This document shows positions 4,982 through 7,331 of a DNA stretch of 7,331 nt, piece by piece (position 1 is the first letter of the stretch; each line of letters opens with the position of its first letter). Origin of the DNA: Marinospirillum sp. (lineage in GTDB: Bacteria > Pseudomonadota > Gammaproteobacteria > Pseudomonadales > Halomonadaceae). The notes below the pieces were generated by a model. It ran no database searches and was not told the origin of the DNA. It saw only the letters and a program-made list of their open reading frames with translations. The stretch spans positions 1 through 7,331 of the forward strand of contig SKOQ01000188.1 in the NCBI GenBank assembly GCA_007119985.1. Direction: 5' to 3'. The translations under genes and the position numbers were made by a program.

Positions 4982-6061
4982 ATGACTGAAAACAAAAGAG
5001 TGGACGACCTCAACGTCGCTTCCCAGGAGATCCTGATTACCCCTGATCGTCTGAAAGACAAGTTACCCCTGACACCCGCAGCGGAAGAAACCGTCTGCAA
5101 TGGCCGCCAGGTGATTCAAAATATTCTAGATCGCAAAGACCCTCGCCTGTTTGTGGTGGTGGGCCCCTGCTCGATCCACGATATCGATGCCGCTAAAGAA
5201 TATGCCCAACGCCTGAAGAAGCTGGCTGAACAAGTCAGCGACAGCCTCTATCTGGTGATGCGCGTCTACTTTGAAAAGCCCCGCACCACGGTTGGCTGGA
5301 AGGGCTTGATCAATGATCCCCATATGGATGATTCCTTCGCCATCGAAGAAGGTCTGCATATCGGCCGTAAGCTGCTGGTCGATCTATCAGAAATGGGCCT
5401 CCCCCTCGCCACCGAAGCGCTCGATCCCATCTCGCCTCAGTATCTAGCTGACTGCATTGCTTGGAGCGCTATCGGCGCGCGCACCACGGAATCCCAGACC
5501 CATCGTGAAATGTCGAGCGGCCTGTCTTCTCCCGTCGGCTTTAAAAACGGCACCGATGGCAGTATGGAAGTCGCCATCAACGCCCTCAAATCGATGGCGC
5601 ATCCGCATAATTTCCTTGGTATCAACACCGAGGGCCAGGTGGCCATTATTCGCACCAAGGGCAACCAGTATGGCCATGTGGTGCTGCGTGGCGGCAATGG
5701 CAAGCCCAACTATGATTCAGTGAGTGTTAAACTCTGCGAGCAGGATTTACACAAGGCAGGCTTACCGCTCAATATCATGGTCGATTGCAGCCATGCCAAC
5801 TCGAATAAAGATCCTGGCCTGCAACCTCTGGTGATGGATAACGTGACCCACCAGATTCTCGATGGCAATGAATCCATCGTGGGCCTGATGGTCGAATCCA
5901 ACCTTGGCTGGGGCAGTCAATCGATTCCTAAAGACAAGAGCCAACTCCAGTATGGCGTTTCGGTCACGGATGCCTGCATTGATTGGGACACCACTGAAAA
6001 AGCCCTGCTCGATATGGCCGAAAAACTGCGCCCCGTACTGGCGCAGCGTCGCCAAGGCTAA
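4982..6061 (+). CDS. aroF: Class I DAHP synthase, AroF (tyrosine-sensitive)-like
   Basis: Cytosolic enzyme for the first step of the shikimate pathway: phosphoenolpyruvate plus erythrose 4-phosphate gives 3-deoxy-D-arabino-heptulosonate 7-phosphate. The 359-residue product is full length for the AroF/G/H family. Metal ligands by family alignment are Cys63 (GPCSIHD, 61-67), His271 (DCSHANSNK), Glu305 (LMVESN) and Asp330 (SVTDACI). Substrate-binding segments are MRVYFEKPRTTVGWKGLINDP (93-113), IGARTTESQTHRE (164-176) and GFKNGTDG (186-193). Among the E. coli isozymes it looks most like AroF, sharing SDSLYLVMRVYFEKPRTT, MGLPLATEALDP and YGVSVTDACI. Feedback inhibition by tyrosine is thus likely but not shown; many annotations would call it aroG. 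The ATG has AAAAGG six bases upstream. No tight neighbour follows; a palindromic hairpin lies 39 bases past the stop. Confidence 0.95.
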   Translation: MTENKRVDDLNVASQEILITPDRLKDKLPLTPAAEETVCNGRQVIQNILDRKDPRLFVVVGPCSIHDIDAAKEYAQRLKKLAEQVSDSLYLVMRVYFEKPRTTVGWKGLINDPHMDDSFAIEEGLHIGRKLLVDLSEMGLPLATEALDPISPQYLADCIAWSAIGARTTESQTHREMSSGLSSPVGFKNGTDGSMEVAINALKSMAHPHNFLGINTEGQVAIIRTKGNQYGHVVLRGGNGKPNYDSVSVKLCEQDLHKAGLPLNIMVDCSHANSNKDPGLQPLVMDNVTHQILDGNESIVGLMVESNLGWGSQSIPKDKSQLQYGVSVTDACIDWDTTEKALLDMAEKLRPVLAQRRQG

Positions 6062-6100
6062 AACCTGCGGCAATCAAGAAACAAAAAAGAAGCAACAAAA

Positions 6101-6120
6101 AGGCCCCTCGCGAGGGGCCT
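6101..6120. terminator. Perfect 20-bp palindrome, shared terminator of convergent genes
   Basis: AGGCCCCT-CGCG-AGGGGCCT forms an eight-pair GC-rich stem with a CGCG loop. On the minus strand it is followed by TTTTGTTGC, a good intrinsic terminator for the DUF5610 gene. On the plus strand it follows aroF with an A-run before it and an imperfect GATTCTT after it, so it probably ends both transcripts, better for the minus strand. Confidence 0.8.
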
Positions 6121-6158
6121 GATTCTTAAGTGGCACAGATATCATACGATCACAGCCT

Positions 6159-6200
6159 TGTGGCCCAAGCACTGCGGCCAAAGCACTGTGGCAAAAGTCT
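6159..6200. repeat. Imperfect 14-base tandem repeat, about three units
   Basis: TGTGGCCCAAGCAC (6159-6172), TGCGGCCAAAGCAC (6173-6186) and a degenerate TGTGGCAAAAGTCT (6187-6200) lie in the 3' untranslated region of the DUF5610 gene, between its stop codon and the terminator at 6101-6120. The first two units differ at two positions. Probably slippage; no function evident. Confidence 0.5.
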
Positions 6201-6225
6201 CGTGCAATCGATATCGACTCTGCTC

Positions 6226-6939
6226 CTACTCAGAGGCAGAAGCCTCATCTTCCTTGGCGGGCAACATCCGCTCACGCCATGCCGCTAACTGCTGATGCAC
6301 CTGCTCTTGCGTTGAAAGCGCATTCTCTTTAATACTGCCATCAAACACAGAAAAACCTTCGAGAATCTCAATCGCCTGACCGATGCCTTTATCCACCGCA
6401 GGGCTAATAATGCTCAAAAACTTATCGACCTGCTCTTCTTCACTCAGATGCGGGTTGTGCTCTTGAAAGGTGCTAAAAAAGCCAGTTGCGCCAGTCACGA
6501 TGCGCTCAGCGGTCTTCTCAGGTGACCAGTAGTCTTCCTGACCCTCCACGCCTGAAGTTTTGGCCGCCAGCTTTTCAAAGCTAAACTCAGGATCATCCAG
6601 CTGCTCACGCAATACAGCTTCAAGCTCAGTCACGACTTCTTGATAGAAGATCTGCATCGCCTTGGCATCGCGCTGATCCGGCTTGCCAAACATCGCCTGC
6701 ACCAACCCTTGGTTGACCTCTAAACGCGATTCAGCCTGCATCTTGGCCCAATCCGTTTGCTGATCAGCCGCCGCTGGGTTGGACTTTTTGGCCTCGCCCG
6801 ATGCCGCAGCCGCTGATTGCGCACGCGCCTGCTCAGCCCGCGCCTGACCAAAATCAGCCGCAGAAGAACGCGCTTGGCCCGCTGTAGGCTTGCTCGAAGA
6901 AGGGGAAGAAGGAGACGAAGGAACAGAGAAAGAAGACAT
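6226..6939 (-). CDS. DUF5610 domain protein, function unknown
   Basis: The 237-residue product has no signal peptide and no membrane segment. Residues 1-62 are a low-complexity Ser/Pro/Ala/Gln region with short GQAR and QARA echoes, probably disordered. Residues 64-225 form the likely helical domain. The stretch SPEKTAERIVTGATGFFSTF (139-158), the following VDKFLSIISPAVDKGIGQAIEIL (171-193) and the closing helix around 207-225 match my knowledge of DUF5610. The C-terminus is acidic (KEDEASASE). I chose the ATG at 6939 because GAGGTG lies four bases upstream; an in-frame ATG at 6984 would add 15 residues, lacks such a site and would overlap the proposed promoter. The gene stands alone between two terminators. 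A sigma-28-like promoter lies directly upstream, hinting at co-regulation with flagellar or motility genes. The biochemical role of the family is unknown to me. Confidence 0.8.
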   Translation of the reverse strand: MSSFSVPSSPSSPSSSKPTAGQARSSAADFGQARAEQARAQSAAAASGEAKKSNPAAADQQTDWAKMQAESRLEVNQGLVQAMFGKPDQRDAKAMQIFYQEVVTELEAVLREQLDDPEFSFEKLAAKTSGVEGQEDYWSPEKTAERIVTGATGFFSTFQEHNPHLSEEEQVDKFLSIISPAVDKGIGQAIEILEGFSVFDGSIKENALSTQEQVHQQLAAWRERMLPAKEDEASASE

Positions 6940-6943
6940 AATA

Positions 6944-6949
6944 CACCTC
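6944..6949 (-). promoter_or_regulatory. Shine-Dalgarno GAGGTG of the DUF5610 gene
   Basis: On the minus strand GAGGTG is followed by TATT and the ATG at 6939-6937. It decides in favour of this start over the upstream in-frame ATG at 6984. Confidence 0.75.
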
Positions 6950-6973
6950 GTTGGTGAAGGAACCCTAAAGGGC

Positions 6974-7000
6974 ATATCGGCCAAGGTGCAGAAAACTCAA
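6974..7000 (-). promoter_or_regulatory. Candidate sigma-28 (FliA) promoter of the DUF5610 gene
   Basis: On the minus strand TTGAGTTT (7000-6993), eleven bases, then GCCGATAT (6981-6974). The enterobacterial FliA consensus is TAAAGTTT-N11-GCCGATAA. The match is six of eight plus seven of eight, with exact spacing. Transcription would begin near 6966, giving a leader of about 27 bases that still contains GAGGTG. The same TTGAGT could serve as a sigma-70 -35, but the -10 at that spacing (ATATGC or GATATG) is poor. Confidence 0.6.
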
Positions 7001-7068
7001 GAGGCAGGGGTCAAGGATCATCAGCCAGTCGTTCGTTTGCCGATGGGGGAGCTTAGGCTTAAAAAAGC

Positions 7069-7096
7069 AAAAACCGCGAACTAAGTCGCGGTTTTT
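7069..7096 (-). terminator. Intrinsic terminator after the pilin gene
   Basis: AAAAACCGCGA (7069-7079) and TCGCGGTTTTT (7086-7096) form an 11-pair stem with a six-base loop. On the minus strand the stem ends in TTTTT followed by GCTTTTTT, a classic rho-independent terminator 16 bases past the pilin stop codon. It also insulates the DUF5610 promoter from pilin transcription. Confidence 0.88.
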
Positions 7097-7112
7097 AAAA
7101 GCTAAATTTTAT

Positions 7113-7331
7113 TTAGCTGGGAACTTCATATTGGCAGCGCTCAGGAAGTGAATTCCATATAGATGAATCTTTGTCAGCGTCAGTATAACAACTCCAAACG
7201 CCTTCATCATCACGTGAAAGGGTGACGTTCTTGTCTGTATTGCCAATTTCAGCCGTTAAAGTAATAGTTCCTCCATCGTTTTCAAACTCGAGCTCTTCCG
7301 CAGTCACGGCAGCTCCCAGTCCAGCGACATC
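7113..7331 (-). CDS. Type IV pilin, C-terminal part (5' end outside window)
   Basis: Only the last 72 residues are present, open from the right edge to a TAA at 7115-7113. They show the end of a type IVa pilin globular domain: beta-strand-like ELEFENDGGTITLTAEIG, then NVTLSRDDEGVWSC, a 17-residue loop, and LPERC near the end. The G-V-W-x-C and L-P-x-x-C pair is the usual disulfide-bonded D-region of PilA-type pilins, which form pili for twitching, adhesion and DNA uptake. The hydrophobic N-terminal helix and prepilin peptidase site would lie beyond the window, so a minor pilin cannot be excluded. An internal GTG at 7307-7305 is not a credible start because it would leave only the domain tail. 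A strong terminator follows. Confidence 0.75.
   Translation of the reverse strand, partial: DVAGLGAAVTAEELEFENDGGTITLTAEIGNTDKNVTLSRDDEGVWSCYTDADKDSSIWNSLPERCQYEVPS

Noticed and set aside
6208..6217. Ten-base palindrome TCGATATCGA near the DUF5610 stop codon
   Set aside because: Short and single; expected by chance at this length scale and with no context for an operator.
6890..7084. Plus-strand frame of 64 codons across the DUF5610 promoter region
   Set aside because: It runs antisense to the DUF5610 start and promoter into a terminator, with a charged low-complexity product and no ribosome binding site.

Overview
The window is ordinary gammaproteobacterial chromosome. Every confidently named protein reads most like its gammaproteobacterial counterpart (TrhP, YeiW, YccA, TusD/C/B/E, tyrosine-type DAHP synthase). 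The gene order yccA-tusDCBE is typical of non-enteric Gammaproteobacteria; E. coli keeps only yccA next to tusE and has tusBCD elsewhere. A type IV pilin and a DUF5610 protein at the right edge would suit a motile, possibly aquatic, Oceanospirillales- or Pseudomonas-like organism. That placement is inference only. I see no mobile element, CRISPR array, tRNA or rRNA.

Layout. Positions 1-2069 (minus strand) hold an apparent two-gene operon: trhP, then a MenA/UbiA-like membrane prenyltransferase that runs off the left edge. Positions 2070-2199 are a divergent spacer with a small dyad and a leader hairpin. Positions 2200-4845 (plus strand) hold a small CxxxCxxCC metal-binding protein (YeiW-like), a 249-base spacer, then yccA and the compact tusD-tusC-tusB-tusE cluster. 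Positions 4846-4981 are an unusual leader in front of aroF (4982-6061). A 20-bp palindromic terminator lies between aroF and the convergent DUF5610 gene (6226-6939, minus). A terminator at 7069-7096 follows the C-terminal part of a type IV pilin that continues beyond the right edge.

How the genes fit together. Two systems here act on the same tRNA nucleotide, wobble uridine 34. TrhP makes the 5-hydroxyuridine precursor of cmo5U, and TusBCDE relays sulfur to MnmA for 2-thiolation of mnm5s2U. TrhP activity depends on prephenate, a product of the shikimate pathway whose first enzyme is the DAHP synthase encoded here. The physical linkage may be chance.

Most interesting signals. (1) A close match to a sigma-28 (FliA) flagellar promoter lies directly upstream of the uncharacterised DUF5610 gene. 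(2) A long nested inverted repeat upstream of aroF has a right arm that contains the aroF ribosome binding site, while the best -10 element lies inside the repeat. Transcripts read through from tusE and transcripts started locally would therefore fold differently. I found no clearly novel multi-gene system.
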